Source: Lysinibacillus_B sp036662795 (GTDB lineage Bacteria > Bacillota > Bacilli > Bacillales_A > Planococcaceae). Taken from it: a DNA stretch of 64,000 nucleotides. Below are positions 1-8,349 of this stretch, in pieces; within the stretch, counting starts at the first letter, position 1; each line of letters opens with the position of its first letter. Location: positions 62,001 through 126,000 of the forward strand of contig NZ_JBAFWZ010000007.1 in the NCBI RefSeq assembly GCF_036662795.1. The letters run 5' to 3'. Below the pieces are notes generated by a model. The model had not been told where the DNA came from. It saw nothing but the letters and a program-made list of their open reading frames with translations, and ran no database searches. The translations under genes were made by a program, and so were the position numbers.

Positions 1-1383
1 GTGAGCGCAATGTTAATCGTACAATATCGGGTGTATTCAGACCAATCGATAGCGAACGAGGATGAGTTTCAATACTCACAAGAAATAGAAATAGTTTATC
101 GTGAAAAGAGCTTAGATATTCGACATCATTTTAAAAATTTATCGAATGAATCGATTTCGATACAATGGCCAGACCAAGCTGTCGAAGCTGATTGCTTTTT
201 AGAAACAGAATATAGTTGTGCTCGTTTGAGTGAGGATAAGAAAGCGTTTGCTAGTGGCGAAAATCGCGCGCAATCCATTTCTTATATTATTCCGTTAAAG
301 GACGGTTTAACATCCAAACAACTATTAAAGGATATTTTTGTAACGCTTGAAAACGGAAATGTAAAATTTTCAACGGTACATATTTCAACAGAAAATACGA
401 TTGCCGGACAGTGGGTAACTGGATTGCCAGTTATCGGTCAGCAATCATTAGCTTTAGTTAATTATACGATGTTTAGTGGTACGGGACAGGTAAGTGACTT
501 ATATTGGCAGGCAGGAGATTTTGCTTTACAAAAAAATTCAGAAGTTGTTTCGATTTATTCGAATTATGCAACTTCACCAGATTTTAATAAAGCTTTAGAT
601 GGGCTTAACTTGATAAGCGATGAGCATATTGCTATTGTACATGGAACGAATTTAGCAGGCGTACAAGGAAACCGTATTTTATTTTTACAGGATTTAACGA
701 TTGATAGTATGCAAAAGGCTATCGTCATGTCTCACGTTAAATCGATGTATCGTTTTGGTGATAGTCCAGCGTGGTTAAAGGAAGTAGTAGCTATGAATTT
801 AACAGGCGATACATTTGGTAGTGACCGAGCGATAAAAATTGTTGAAACTTTGACAAATCAAATGAGCGAGCAGCAATTAGCGGATTGGACAGACAGACTT
901 AAAAAATTACAGGGAGAAAAGATTTCACCTGCGATTTTAGATAACACATTATCCGAGGTATTTGGGAACTATACAAAATACTTATCGCTAAATGAGACAT
1001 CTGAGCAAGTATATCCATTTGTTTTCAATGATAAACGAGAGATTGCTCTAAATCGGGACAAGCTTAAAAATGTCCATATTATCTATACTGATAATAAGAT
1101 TTTCTACTCGGCAGATGCTTTATTTAAGGAGTTAGGATATACAACATCTGAAGGTCCAAACGGCTACTATGTCACGAGTGAGGCACGTAAGTTTAGATTC
1201 CCAGATAAAGAACACGGCTTCTACGTTTATAATCAACAGCGCTTTAACACAGTTTCACAGCCAATCGTTAAGATTGCTGGTAAATATTACATCGAAGAAT
1301 CATGGCTACAACGATTATTTTTAGTGGAAATGAATAAGACTGAGGATAGTGTAAACATTACATCCCTAGCAACACAGGAGTAA
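1..1383 (+). CDS. Unrecognised protein, 5' end cut by window edge
   Basis: The frame is open from the first base to the stop at 1381-1383, giving 460 codons. The real start is probably upstream, because the first residues (VSAMLIVQY) look like the end of a signal peptide or membrane anchor rather than a protein start. The middle has no catalytic motif I recognise. The last 120 residues or so (from about YPFVFNDKREIALN) resemble a copper-amine-oxidase N-terminal-like 'stalk' domain, with a repeated pattern of short strands and residues such as KIAGKYYIEESWL. The gene lies 22 bp before rsmD and may share its transcript. An extracytoplasmic role is inferred from the anchor-like start; the function is unknown. 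Confidence 0.6.
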   Translation: MSAMLIVQYRVYSDQSIANEDEFQYSQEIEIVYREKSLDIRHHFKNLSNESISIQWPDQAVEADCFLETEYSCARLSEDKKAFASGENRAQSISYIIPLKDGLTSKQLLKDIFVTLENGNVKFSTVHISTENTIAGQWVTGLPVIGQQSLALVNYTMFSGTGQVSDLYWQAGDFALQKNSEVVSIYSNYATSPDFNKALDGLNLISDEHIAIVHGTNLAGVQGNRILFLQDLTIDSMQKAIVMSHVKSMYRFGDSPAWLKEVVAMNLTGDTFGSDRAIKIVETLTNQMSEQQLADWTDRLKKLQGEKISPAILDNTLSEVFGNYTKYLSLNETSEQVYPFVFNDKREIALNRDKLKNVHIIYTDNKIFYSADALFKELGYTTSEGPNGYYVTSEARKFRFPDKEHGFYVYNQQRFNTVSQPIVKIAGKYYIEESWLQRLFLVEMNKTEDSVNITSLATQE

Positions 1384-1405
1384 AATGAAAGATTGGTGAT
1401 AGTAT

Positions 1406-1972
1406 ATGCGCGTTGTAGCGGGCGAACGTAAAGGGATGCCATTAAAAGCTATTGCCGGTACAACAACAAGACCGACAACAGATAAAGTAAAAGAATCGAT
1501 TTTCAATATGATTGGCCCATTTTTTGATGGTGGAACTGCACTGGATTTGTTCGCAGGAAGTGGCGGCTTAGGCATTGAGGCGCTAAGTCGCGGAGCTGAA
1601 AAAGCAATTTTCGTTGAGAAAGACGCAAAGGCCTTCTGTGTACTTCAGGACAATATAAAAAAATGTCGTTATGAGGATTATGTAGAGCTTTTTCGAACGG
1701 ATGCTTCGCGGGCAGTAAAAGGCCTATTAAAGCGTGATATCTCAATTGACTATTTATTTGTCGATCCACCTTATCATAAAAAGGAATATTATGATTTAGT
1801 CCAAGCGTTAGAACAAGGGGAACGGTTAGCGAAAAATGCAATCATTGTCTGTGAGCATGGTGTAGAAATTGCGCTTCCTGATAGCTATGGGAAGTTTAAG
1901 CTAACAAGACAAGAAACATATGGCAGTACAATTGTTTCGATTTATCGTGCTAATGGGGAAGAGGGAGAATAA
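1406..1972 (+). CDS. rsmD: 16S rRNA (guanine-966-N2)-methyltransferase RsmD
   Basis: This 188-residue cytoplasmic SAM-dependent enzyme methylates N2 of G966 in 16S rRNA of the small subunit. The SAM-binding segment is visible at residues 46-55 (ALDLFAGSGG). The catalytic N6/N2-amino methyltransferase motif DPPY is at residues 120-123. The length is normal for the family. The gene sits 22 bp after the preceding gene and 2 bp before coaD. The rsmD-coaD pair is conserved across Bacillales (ylbH-ylbI) and is probably co-transcribed. The ATG at 1406 is the only start that keeps the N-terminal MRVVAGERKG, which is typical of the family. Confidence 0.95.
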   Translation: MRVVAGERKGMPLKAIAGTTTRPTTDKVKESIFNMIGPFFDGGTALDLFAGSGGLGIEALSRGAEKAIFVEKDAKAFCVLQDNIKKCRYEDYVELFRTDASRAVKGLLKRDISIDYLFVDPPYHKKEYYDLVQALEQGERLAKNAIIVCEHGVEIALPDSYGKFKLTRQETYGSTIVSIYRANGEEGE

Positions 1973-1974
1973 CG

Positions 1975-2466
1975 GTGTCAGAGAAAATTGCAGTAGTACC
2001 AGGAAGTTTTGATCCAATTACAAACGGGCATTTAGACATTATTAAGCGTGCAGCGGATGTATTTGATTCAGTTTATGTAGCTGTATTAAATAATTCATCT
2101 AAAAACCCGCTTTTTACAACAGAAGAGCGGATAGAGCTGATTGCAGAAGTAACAAAAAGTTTACCTAATATACGGATTGAAAGCTCATCGGGTCTTTTAA
2201 TTGACTATGCGAAAGAAAAGAATGCAAAAGCAATCGTACGTGGTTTACGTGCCGTTTCGGACTTTGAGTATGAAATGCAAATTACATCGATGAACCGGGT
2301 GCTTGATGAAAATATTGAAACCTTTTTCATTATGACGAAAAATCAATATTCTTTTTTAAGCTCAAGTATTGTTAAAGAGGTAGCTAAATACGGAGGCAAT
2401 GTAAGCGAGCTTGTACCAGCTCCTGTAGCCCAAGCGTTAAAAGAAAAATTTCATACAATTTTGTGA
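1975..2466 (+). CDS. coaD: Pantetheine-phosphate adenylyltransferase CoaD
   Basis: CoaD transfers AMP from ATP to 4'-phosphopantetheine, the fourth step of coenzyme A synthesis, in the cytoplasm. The protein has 163 residues, normal for the family. The N-terminus carries the nucleotidyltransferase signature: PGSFDPITNGH, with the TNGH form of the HxGH motif. The ISSS/TxxR-like motif is seen as YSFLSSSIVKE near the C-terminus. The start is GTG at 1975, 2 bp after the rsmD stop, so translational coupling is likely. A strong intrinsic terminator follows. The final CoA-pathway gene coaBC is at the other end of this window. Confidence 0.96.
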   Translation: MSEKIAVVPGSFDPITNGHLDIIKRAADVFDSVYVAVLNNSSKNPLFTTEERIELIAEVTKSLPNIRIESSSGLLIDYAKEKNAKAIVRGLRAVSDFEYEMQITSMNRVLDENIETFFIMTKNQYSFLSSSIVKEVAKYGGNVSELVPAPVAQALKEKFHTIL

Positions 2467-2469
2467 AAT

Positions 2470-2513
2470 GAGGTATCCAGAGGCTTTTCCTTCTGGATAC
2501 CTCTTCGCTTTTC
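2470..2513 (+). terminator. Intrinsic terminator after coaD
   Basis: The 12-bp perfect stem GAGGTATCCAGA (2470-2481) / TCTGGATACCTC (2492-2503) starts 3 bp after the coaD stop and is followed by a modest T-rich tail (ttcgctttt). It should end the rsmD-coaD transcript. Confidence 0.75.
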
Positions 2514-2523
2514 GTAAATTTAT

Positions 2524-2560
2524 ATGTCCACCATAGCCTGCCACTGGTGGACATTTTTTT
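2524..2560 (+). terminator. Second intrinsic terminator after coaD
   Basis: The stem ATGTCCACCA (2524-2533) / TGGTGGACAT (2545-2554) is followed by a seven-T run. The T-run lies on the plus-strand side, so this acts as a back-up terminator for coaD and faces the convergent ylbJ. Confidence 0.8.
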
Positions 2561-2565
2561 CGAAA

Positions 2566-3390
2566 CTATAACAAAAATAATAAATAATAAAGAGTTGGGA
2601 TACAGAAAATGAATATTAGACGAACAAGCATATATGGCTTAAGTGACAAATGAGCCCCTTTTGCAATAACTACAACTTGTAAATGAATGCTTAAGCTTTG
2701 TGTTGTTAAAAATAAAACAGTTGCAAGAATGAGTAGATTACCGTCCAAACTAATATGTGCTAAGTGCAGTCCATTTGTCATTTCTAGCACGGCAGCCATT
2801 AGTATTTGTGCATATGAAGGGAGATAACTACTGATTAAATGATCGATTACGGTATAAATCGTTGTAAAAAAAATAATCGTGGAACCAACAATTAAAACAG
2901 TAGGAACACTTTCTTTAATACTTGTTGTAAATGGATTAGCTGTTAATTTTAAAGGCTGCTTTATGGTGTGAGGTGTACTTTTAAGTATGATGAATAGGAG
3001 TAGTATTAATGAAAAGGCATATAGCAATAATAAATAACGCCAAGCAATGGACACATCGCCTAATAGATCTTGTCCGACGAAGCCAAGGACAAACAGGGGG
3101 CTTGGACTATGGCAAATACCTAATAATCGCGCAGCATCCTTACTGTGAAGCTCGCCACTTTGCTTTAGCTGGGCAATGATAGCGGCACCAGTAGGAAACC
3201 CCCCAAGCGCACTAAGTAGATAAATTTTTAAATAATAAAAGCTTGTACTGCCATTGTAGGTAGAGGTTAGCTTTAAAAGCCAGCTTGTTAGTATTAAGTA
3301 GGCGAGTAAATATGGAAATAGGGCCTCCATAAATAATGCCACACCCAGATCTGCTCCTTTATGTGCAATACCGGGAAACAGTAACAACAA
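2566..3390 (-). CDS. ylbJ: YlbJ-like sporulation integral membrane protein, shortened 5' end
   Basis: This is a hydrophobic protein with about eight membrane segments and the nucleoside-recognition/gate-type motif GGFPTGAA followed by QLKQSG and CHSPSPLF. These match the sporulation membrane protein YlbJ, which B. subtilis needs for heat-resistant spores. It lies between coaD and ylbL, as in B. subtilis. The protein has 274 residues, whereas I recall about 400 for the family. The start used here is TTG at 3390, but it has no Shine-Dalgarno sequence. The reading frame continues upstream through a further hydrophobic stretch to an in-frame TGA at 3444-3446, just after an ATG (3456). The true start could be a rare codon such as ATT, or the 5' end may be damaged. 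Confidence 0.7.
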   Translation of the reverse strand: MLLLFPGIAHKGADLGVALFMEALFPYLLAYLILTSWLLKLTSTYNGSTSFYYLKIYLLSALGGFPTGAAIIAQLKQSGELHSKDAARLLGICHSPSPLFVLGFVGQDLLGDVSIAWRYLLLLYAFSLILLLFIILKSTPHTIKQPLKLTANPFTTSIKESVPTVLIVGSTIIFFTTIYTVIDHLISSYLPSYAQILMAAVLEMTNGLHLAHISLDGNLLILATVLFLTTQSLSIHLQVVVIAKGAHLSLKPYMLVRLIFIFCIPTLYYLLFLL

Positions 3391-3458
3391 AATAAGTAGT
3401 AAAATACAAAGGATTAATTGAATGATAGCAATAATTTGAATCCGCTCTTTTCAATATT

Positions 3459-3487
3459 TTGTCATTCCAATAATGAAGTGCTACACT
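3459..3487 (+). promoter_or_regulatory. Putative sigma-A promoter for ylbL
   Basis: TTGTCA (3459-3464), a 17-bp spacer and TACACT (3482-3487) lie 58 bp before the ylbL start. Five of six bases match the -35 consensus and four of six match the -10 consensus. Confidence 0.5.
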
Positions 3488-3545
3488 AATATATGCATGA
3501 ACAGAAGCGTTTAATCGTATGTATTTGCAGGAGGTGCTCTACGAC

Positions 3546-4604
3546 ATGAAAAAAATTAATTGGACGTATGCTTTAACTTCTCTTTTGACGCTTATCATGG
3601 TGGCATTCCTTCTGTTATACCCAATGGATTATTATATTATGAAGCCAGGGAGTGCTTATAATGTCGAAGAGTTTGTTACGGTTCAACAGGGTGATCGGGA
3701 TGATACAGGGTCGTTGAATTTAATGACAGTGTCAATGTCTCGTGCAACGCCATTTAAGTATATAGTAGCGAAGTTTCGAGATTATCAGGATATTTTAGAT
3801 ATGAATGATGTGCGTCAAGAGGAAGAGGATGACGAGGAATATAATATTCGTCAATTAAAGCTCATGAGCGATTCAAAATTTAATGCTCTATATGTAGCGT
3901 TTTCAAGAGCCAATTTAGATTATCACGTAACTTATAAAGGAGTATATGTGCTAAATATTATTTCTGGCGGAGCAGCTGACGGTATTTTAAAGCCGGGAGA
4001 TGAAATTGTTGAAATTGATGGGGCTCGAATACAAAATCAGCAAATGCTAATCGATGAAATAGGGAATAGACAAAGCGAGGATAAAATTTCGCTAGTCATT
4101 AATCGTGACGATAAACTACTAACAAAAACCATCGCGTTAAAGGAAATTCCAGGATCCCAAGGTAAAAAAGGTTTAGGTATTACCTTTAATGAAAGCAAAA
4201 CAATAAAAACAGACCCAAAAGTGAATATGGATACAGAGGATATTGGCGGTCCATCAGCGGGACTTATGTTTACGCTAGAAATATTAAATCAGCTAGTGGA
4301 TGAAGATTTAACAAAAGGCTACACTGTTGCTGGGACTGGGGAAATGTATGAAAATGGAACTGTCGGACGAATAGGTGGCGTCGAGAAGAAGGTAGTTGCT
4401 GCGCATGAGGATGGTATGGAAATCTTTTTTGCTCCGGATGATGAAATAACGGATGCGATGCTAAAAATGAATCCGAACATCCTATCAAATTATGAGGCAG
4501 CAGTTCTTACGGCAAAAAAAATCGGTACGAAAATGAAAATCGTACCGGTAAAAACAATTGATGATGCACTAGATTATTTGGCGCAATTACAACCGAAAAA
4601 TTAA
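3546..4604 (+). CDS. ylbL: Lon-like membrane-anchored protease YlbL
   Basis: The protein has 352 residues: one N-terminal membrane segment (about residues 6-26), a PDZ domain (about 120-200, with GGAADGILKPGDEI) and a C-terminal Lon (S16) protease domain. The catalytic Ser is in GGPSAG (S237) and the likely partner Lys is K282. The B. subtilis homologue degrades the SOS division inhibitor YneA at the membrane. The ATG at 3546 was chosen because AGGAGGTG stands 8 bases before it; an upstream in-frame ATG at 3519 has no ribosome site. The gene converges on tmcAL, and the two stop codons overlap in a shared TTAA. Confidence 0.92.
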   Translation: MKKINWTYALTSLLTLIMVAFLLLYPMDYYIMKPGSAYNVEEFVTVQQGDRDDTGSLNLMTVSMSRATPFKYIVAKFRDYQDILDMNDVRQEEEDDEEYNIRQLKLMSDSKFNALYVAFSRANLDYHVTYKGVYVLNIISGGAADGILKPGDEIVEIDGARIQNQQMLIDEIGNRQSEDKISLVINRDDKLLTKTIALKEIPGSQGKKGLGITFNESKTIKTDPKVNMDTEDIGGPSAGLMFTLEILNQLVDEDLTKGYTVAGTGEMYENGTVGRIGGVEKKVVAAHEDGMEIFFAPDDEITDAMLKMNPNILSNYEAAVLTAKKIGTKMKIVPVKTIDDALDYLAQLQPKN

Positions 4605-5800
4605 ATTCGGATAGGTGGGGTTTGAAAATCCCCATCTATTTTTTGTCTGCTAAAGGATTGAACACCGAGTCCATACATCGTTGTAGCATGTATATCAAGT
4701 GCTAGCATATCATCCTTCACTGCTGCAACTCGACTAATTAGTGGTAGCCTGAAGCTTTTTTTGTTCAAGGATAAATAGCTCTGTCCGTTTTTCGTCATAC
4801 CTAAAAGACGAATATATGAAGGCTCTTGAAAACTATGTAGTCGATCCTTCGTAACACCGGTAAAGATGTGTGTTAGTATCCGTTGTAGTCTTGTCCAAGT
4901 ATATCGTTTAGATTTTAAAAGTGTCATGAATTCCGTATAGCTCTTGCTTGTTTGTGCATGCTTCCAAAGTGCATTCTCAATGCCTTCCTGCACGTCTGGG
5001 TATGCAGTTAGCTCATTCGGTGCATGACGTAGGATAGCGAATTGTAACAGCGGCCAAAATTTTTCCCAGTGTACAAATTGACCATGCTTATGATGCCAGG
5101 CGTTTAATTGCTCTAAGCTTCCTTGTGGCATAAAGGAATTTATTGGCTGGTCGGAAAATAGTGCTTTTCGAATACCTGTTGCACTTGCAATTTCACTCGT
5201 AGAACGTATTTCATCATGATAGCCAGCTCCGATGCGTTGAATTGTAATAGGTTGAATATCGCTGTCTATGTGATGAGCAGCTTCAATATAATGAAAACCT
5301 AAAATATTGTTCGGCTTGGCTAAATCAATATAGTCATCCGGGTATTGCTCCTGCAATGAGGTATAAGCAAATTGAAGCGCTTGAGGATAGCTAACACCAG
5401 TTGCTATAGCGCTTTTTATTAGTTCATTATAGCTTGTGCGATGTGTGTCTATTAACGTAAAAGCGTTTAAAAATGGCAGAATACGCCCCTCTTCGCTACC
5501 AAATGCAAAATTAGAGCATCCTATACTAGATAACAAAGAAATTGCCCCTCTAGCAAAGTCATTTGCTGGCGCTGTACTATAAACATACGGAAGCTCAATG
5601 ACAAGATCAACGCCGTTCTCTAAAGCCATTTTTGTACGTGTCCATTTATCTACCAGGGCAGGCTCCCCACGCTGTAGAAACTGCCCACTCATAACGGCAA
5701 TAGCAACATCAGATTGCGTTGCACATTTTGCCTCTAGCACATGATGTAAATGCCCATTATGAAATGGATTATATTCAACAACAAGTCCAACTGCTTGCAA
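4601..5800 (-). CDS. tmcAL: tRNA(Met) cytidine acetate ligase TmcAL (YlbM)
   Basis: TmcAL makes N4-acetylcytidine at the wobble position of elongator tRNA-Met, using acetate and ATP. The 399-residue protein begins with the nucleotidyltransferase fold and the HxGH motif in NPFHNGHLHH (H14 and H17). It also shows the family segments FAFGSEEG and KPNNILGFHY. The start is TTG at 5800, supported by GAGGTGA on the minus strand at 5813-5807, six bases upstream. It is encoded opposite to its neighbours, as in B. subtilis. Its last bases overlap the end of ylbL, leaving no space for a terminator. Confidence 0.93.
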   Translation of the reverse strand: MQAVGLVVEYNPFHNGHLHHVLEAKCATQSDVAIAVMSGQFLQRGEPALVDKWTRTKMALENGVDLVIELPYVYSTAPANDFARGAISLLSSIGCSNFAFGSEEGRILPFLNAFTLIDTHRTSYNELIKSAIATGVSYPQALQFAYTSLQEQYPDDYIDLAKPNNILGFHYIEAAHHIDSDIQPITIQRIGAGYHDEIRSTSEIASATGIRKALFSDQPINSFMPQGSLEQLNAWHHKHGQFVHWEKFWPLLQFAILRHAPNELTAYPDVQEGIENALWKHAQTSKSYTEFMTLLKSKRYTWTRLQRILTHIFTGVTKDRLHSFQEPSYIRLLGMTKNGQSYLSLNKKSFRLPLISRVAAVKDDMLALDIHATTMYGLGVQSFSRQKIDGDFQTPPIRI

Positions 5801-5963
5801 ATTCTATCACCTCGCATTAGAATTGATTTTTATGCTTTAAGATTTTGAGATTTTTGTTCGTCATGTAATCGTGCATATTTTGCACTCATTTAGGTGAATA
5901 ATGATAAAAACATCATTTTATACTGATTATAAAGGTGTTTTTAAGTAGTGACAAGAAATTATC

Positions 5964-5992
5964 TTGACATCTATTTTTCTAAGCTATATAAT
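5964..5992 (+). promoter_or_regulatory. Perfect-consensus sigma-A promoter of ylbN-rpmF
   Basis: TTGACA (5964-5969) and TATAAT (5987-5992) are exact consensus hexamers separated by the ideal 17 bp. They lie 30 bp before the ylbN start codon. Strong constitutive transcription is expected, as suits a ribosomal-protein operon. Confidence 0.92.
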
Positions 5993-6021
5993 CAACATTG
6001 TTGTCTTGAGGTGATAAACGA

Positions 6022-6555
6022 ATGAAATGGTCAATTCATCAATTATCGAAATATCGACAAAACGGGATGCCGATTGATACACAAGTTCAATTGGATGAAG
6101 TAATGAATCGCAACCAAGATATTCGAGCTATTTCACCCGTTCATGTAAAAGGGCTGTGTACTTTTGGTGCATCGCAAATGACTTGTCAATTTACGTTAAG
6201 TGCTACATTAACACTTCCATGTGCCCGCACGTGGGAAGATGTTGAATACCCAATCGAAATTGATACAGTTGAAATATTCAGCTGGATTGATGAAGAGAAG
6301 CGTGGAGATGAAGATGGCGATATCCATTATATTGATGGAGACGTGATCGACATGAAGCCAGTTTTAGAGGAGCTTGTGCTGCTTGAAGTACCGATGCAAG
6401 TATTCAAACAGAATACCGAAGGACAAATGCAAGGTGGGAAAAATTGGTCCTATTCAACAGATGAAGATGTAGAAATTGCTCGTAAAAATGACGAACCAAA
6501 ATTGGATCCAAGACTGGCTGCTTTAGCTAAGTATTTTGATCAAACAGATGAATAG
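6022..6555 (+). CDS. ylbN: YceD/DUF177 family protein YlbN
   Basis: This is a 177-residue acidic protein of the DUF177 family, which lies directly before rpmF in most bacteria. Members have been linked to 23S rRNA accumulation or ribosome assembly in plants and bacteria. The family core is visible as LTLPCARTWEDVEYP (about residues 63-77) and the C-terminal DPRLAALAKYF. A good Shine-Dalgarno sequence (GAGGTGAT) precedes the ATG at 6022. The gene is co-transcribed with rpmF from the perfect promoter at 5964-5992, with a 24-bp gap between the genes. Confidence 0.9.
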   Translation: MKWSIHQLSKYRQNGMPIDTQVQLDEVMNRNQDIRAISPVHVKGLCTFGASQMTCQFTLSATLTLPCARTWEDVEYPIEIDTVEIFSWIDEEKRGDEDGDIHYIDGDVIDMKPVLEELVLLEVPMQVFKQNTEGQMQGGKNWSYSTDEDVEIARKNDEPKLDPRLAALAKYFDQTDE

Positions 6556-6579
6556 ATAATCTGTAAGGAGGTGCCAAGA

Positions 6580-6753
6580 ATGGCTGTACCATTTAGAAGA
6601 ACGTCTAAAACTGCAAAAAGAAAGCGTCGTACGCATTTCAAATTATCTGTACCTGGTATGGTAGCTTGCCCAAACTGTGGTGAAGCAAAATTAGCTCACC
6701 GTATTTGCAAAGCTTGCGGACAATACAAAGGTAAAGAAGTAGTAAGCAAATAA
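6580..6753 (+). CDS. rpmF: 50S ribosomal protein L32
   Basis: L32 is a 57-residue basic protein of the large ribosomal subunit. It starts with the family's MAVPFRRTSK and carries the zinc-ribbon cysteines CPNCGE and CKACGQ (the Zn-binding C+ form). The start is ATG at 6580, preceded by AAGGAGGTG at 6565-6573. A GTG at 6571 is part of that ribosome site rather than the start. The gene is last in the ylbN-rpmF unit and is followed by a strong terminator. Confidence 0.98.
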   Translation: MAVPFRRTSKTAKRKRRTHFKLSVPGMVACPNCGEAKLAHRICKACGQYKGKEVVSK

Positions 6754-6772
6754 TTCAGTATTTGTACTACAT

Positions 6773-6817
6773 AAAGGCGATGAAAGAGGCCATGGCTCTT
6801 TCATCGCCTTTATTTTT
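6773..6817 (+). terminator. Intrinsic terminator after rpmF
   Basis: A perfect 16-bp stem, AAAGGCGATGAAAGAG (6773-6788) / CTCTTTCATCGCCTTT (6796-6811), has a 7-base loop and is followed by a T-rich tail (tttttg). Confidence 0.92.
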
Positions 6818-6956
6818 GTTTAGCGTATATTTTTCGTAGACTAAAAGAGATTAATAGAACGAATTTTCTAAAAGTAATATTGCCAAAACCTTTTCGCTTC
6901 GCTACTATAAAAGTATGCGCGAATTATAGTGCGATAATTTAAAGGGGATGAATGGT

Positions 6957-7724
6957 TTGGCATACTTAATTGATAAAAAAGAGGGTATTTTAACATTTAC
7001 AATTAATCGTGAGGAAAAACGTAACGCGGTTAATGATGAAGTGATGGATGGTTTAAATGAAGTTATTACATATATTAAAGAGCATGACGATGTACGTTTT
7101 TTAGTTGTCACAGGAGCTGGAGAAAAATCATTTTGTTCGGGTGGAGACTTATCTGTTTTTCACGAGCTTGAAACAGAGGAACAAGCATTTGGGATGCTAA
7201 GTAAAATGGCAAAAATTCTATACGAGCTTGCTACATTACGTGTACCGACAATTGCACTAATAAACGGTACGGCAGTAGGTGGTGGCTGTGAAATTGCTAC
7301 AGCCTGTGATTTTCGATTAATGGCAAGTCACGCCAAGGCTGGCTTTATCCAAGGTACACTAGCTATCACAAGTGGCTGGGGTGGCGGTACTTACTTATTT
7401 GAGCGTGGATTACGCCATGACCGTGCATTAAAAATGCTAGTAGATGCGAGGCCGTACGAGGCACAACAATTATATGAAATTGGTTGGGCAATGCGTGTGT
7501 ATGCAGAGGGTACTAAGGAAGATGCACTTGCCGACTTTATCGAGCATATGAGTAAAATTCATCCGTCTGTGCACCAAGCTTATAAAGAAATTGAGCTTCG
7601 TAAATGGCGCGAACGTAATATGTATGAGCGTGTGATGGAGGAAGTGCGTACGTGTGCTAAGCTTTGGGAAAGTGAGGCACATCACGCAGCGGTTAATAGC
7701 TTCTTAACAAAATCAAAAAAATAA
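6957..7724 (+). CDS. Enoyl-CoA hydratase/isomerase family protein
   Basis: This is a crotonase-fold enzyme of about 255 residues that hydrates or isomerises an acyl-CoA double bond. The oxyanion-hole segments are visible as SFCSGGDLS (about residue 60) and INGTAVGGGCEIATACDFR (about 103-121). The usual second catalytic Glu region (IQGTLAITSGWGG) is altered from the common pattern, so the exact substrate is uncertain. TTG at 6957 was chosen because AAAGGGG (6941-6947) lies 9 bases upstream. The in-frame ATG at 6948 touches that site directly and is the alternative start. A crotonase gene after rpmF is common in Bacillales. It may work with the acyl-CoA carboxylase genes nearby. Confidence 0.85.
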   Translation: MAYLIDKKEGILTFTINREEKRNAVNDEVMDGLNEVITYIKEHDDVRFLVVTGAGEKSFCSGGDLSVFHELETEEQAFGMLSKMAKILYELATLRVPTIALINGTAVGGGCEIATACDFRLMASHAKAGFIQGTLAITSGWGGGTYLFERGLRHDRALKMLVDARPYEAQQLYEIGWAMRVYAEGTKEDALADFIEHMSKIHPSVHQAYKEIELRKWRERNMYERVMEEVRTCAKLWESEAHHAAVNSFLTKSKK

Positions 7725-7736
7725 ACTAAAAATATA

Positions 7737-7777
7737 TGGATTGTCTCTAATTTACATAGAGAACAATCCATTTTTTT
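7737..7777 (+). terminator. Intrinsic terminator after the enoyl-CoA hydratase gene
   Basis: The stem TGGATTGT (7737-7744) / ACAATCCA (7763-7770) is extended by CTCT/AGAG around a one-base bulge. A seven-T run follows at 7771-7777. Confidence 0.85.
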
Positions 7778-7830
7778 ATTCTAATTTATCCTGCCTTGCA
7801 TATAGTAGTAAAAAATGAGAGGTGAACTTA

Positions 7831-8223
7831 ATGGGAGAAAAAAGAAGAAAAGATCAGTGGACAGCGGCTGATGATGAGAAACTAGCTGAGATCGTAATAG
7901 GTTTTGTGCAAAACGGCCAAACACAATTAGAAGCATTTTCACATGCAGCACAACAACTTAATCGTACAAAGCAGGCATGTGGCTTTCGATGGAATAAAAC
8001 GTTAAGACTTCAATACGGACATGTCTTAGATAATGTTCGCAAACGACCAAAGCAATTAATGAGAAGCCACTTAAAGCTAGCTTTAACGAGCTTTGAAGAG
8101 TTAACAGAAGCATATAATGACTTAGACTTGAAATATAGAGAGCTTCAAACAGAGCACGAAAAACTACTAAAATGGCTGCAACAAGGTGTAAATTTTGTTT
8201 CGAAAGAAAGAAATTATTCTTAA
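7831..8223 (+). CDS. rsfA: RsfA-family sporulation transcription regulator
   Basis: The 130-residue protein has an N-terminal Myb/SANT-like DNA-binding domain (about residues 7-60; KDQWTAADDEKLAEIV and TKQACGFRWNKTLR). A C-terminal coiled coil follows (about 85-125, with YNDLDLKYRELQTEHEKLL). This is the architecture of RsfA/GerR (YlbO), which modulates forespore or mother-cell gene expression in B. subtilis and lies in the same ylb neighbourhood. ATG at 7831 was chosen because GAGAGGTGA sits 6 bases upstream; the GTG at 7822 is inside that ribosome site. The gene stands alone between two unrelated transcription units. Confidence 0.85.
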   Translation: MGEKRRKDQWTAADDEKLAEIVIGFVQNGQTQLEAFSHAAQQLNRTKQACGFRWNKTLRLQYGHVLDNVRKRPKQLMRSHLKLALTSFEELTEAYNDLDLKYRELQTEHEKLLKWLQQGVNFVSKERNYS

Positions 8224-8266
8224 AGCAGAAGAAATGTGATATTAATAGAAAAAATAGTGATAATAT

Positions 8267-8296
8267 TTGAAAACAATTTCCCCTGTCGCTTACAAT
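8267..8296 (+). promoter_or_regulatory. Putative sigma-A promoter for the acyl-CoA carboxylase pair
   Basis: TTGAAA (8267-8272), an 18-bp spacer and TACAAT (8291-8296) lie 53 bp before the biotin-carrier start. Confidence 0.55.
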
Positions 8297-8349
8297 AGAA
8301 GAGAACAGAGTGAATTGTTCGTCAAATGACGGCGTAAGGGGGATTTACA

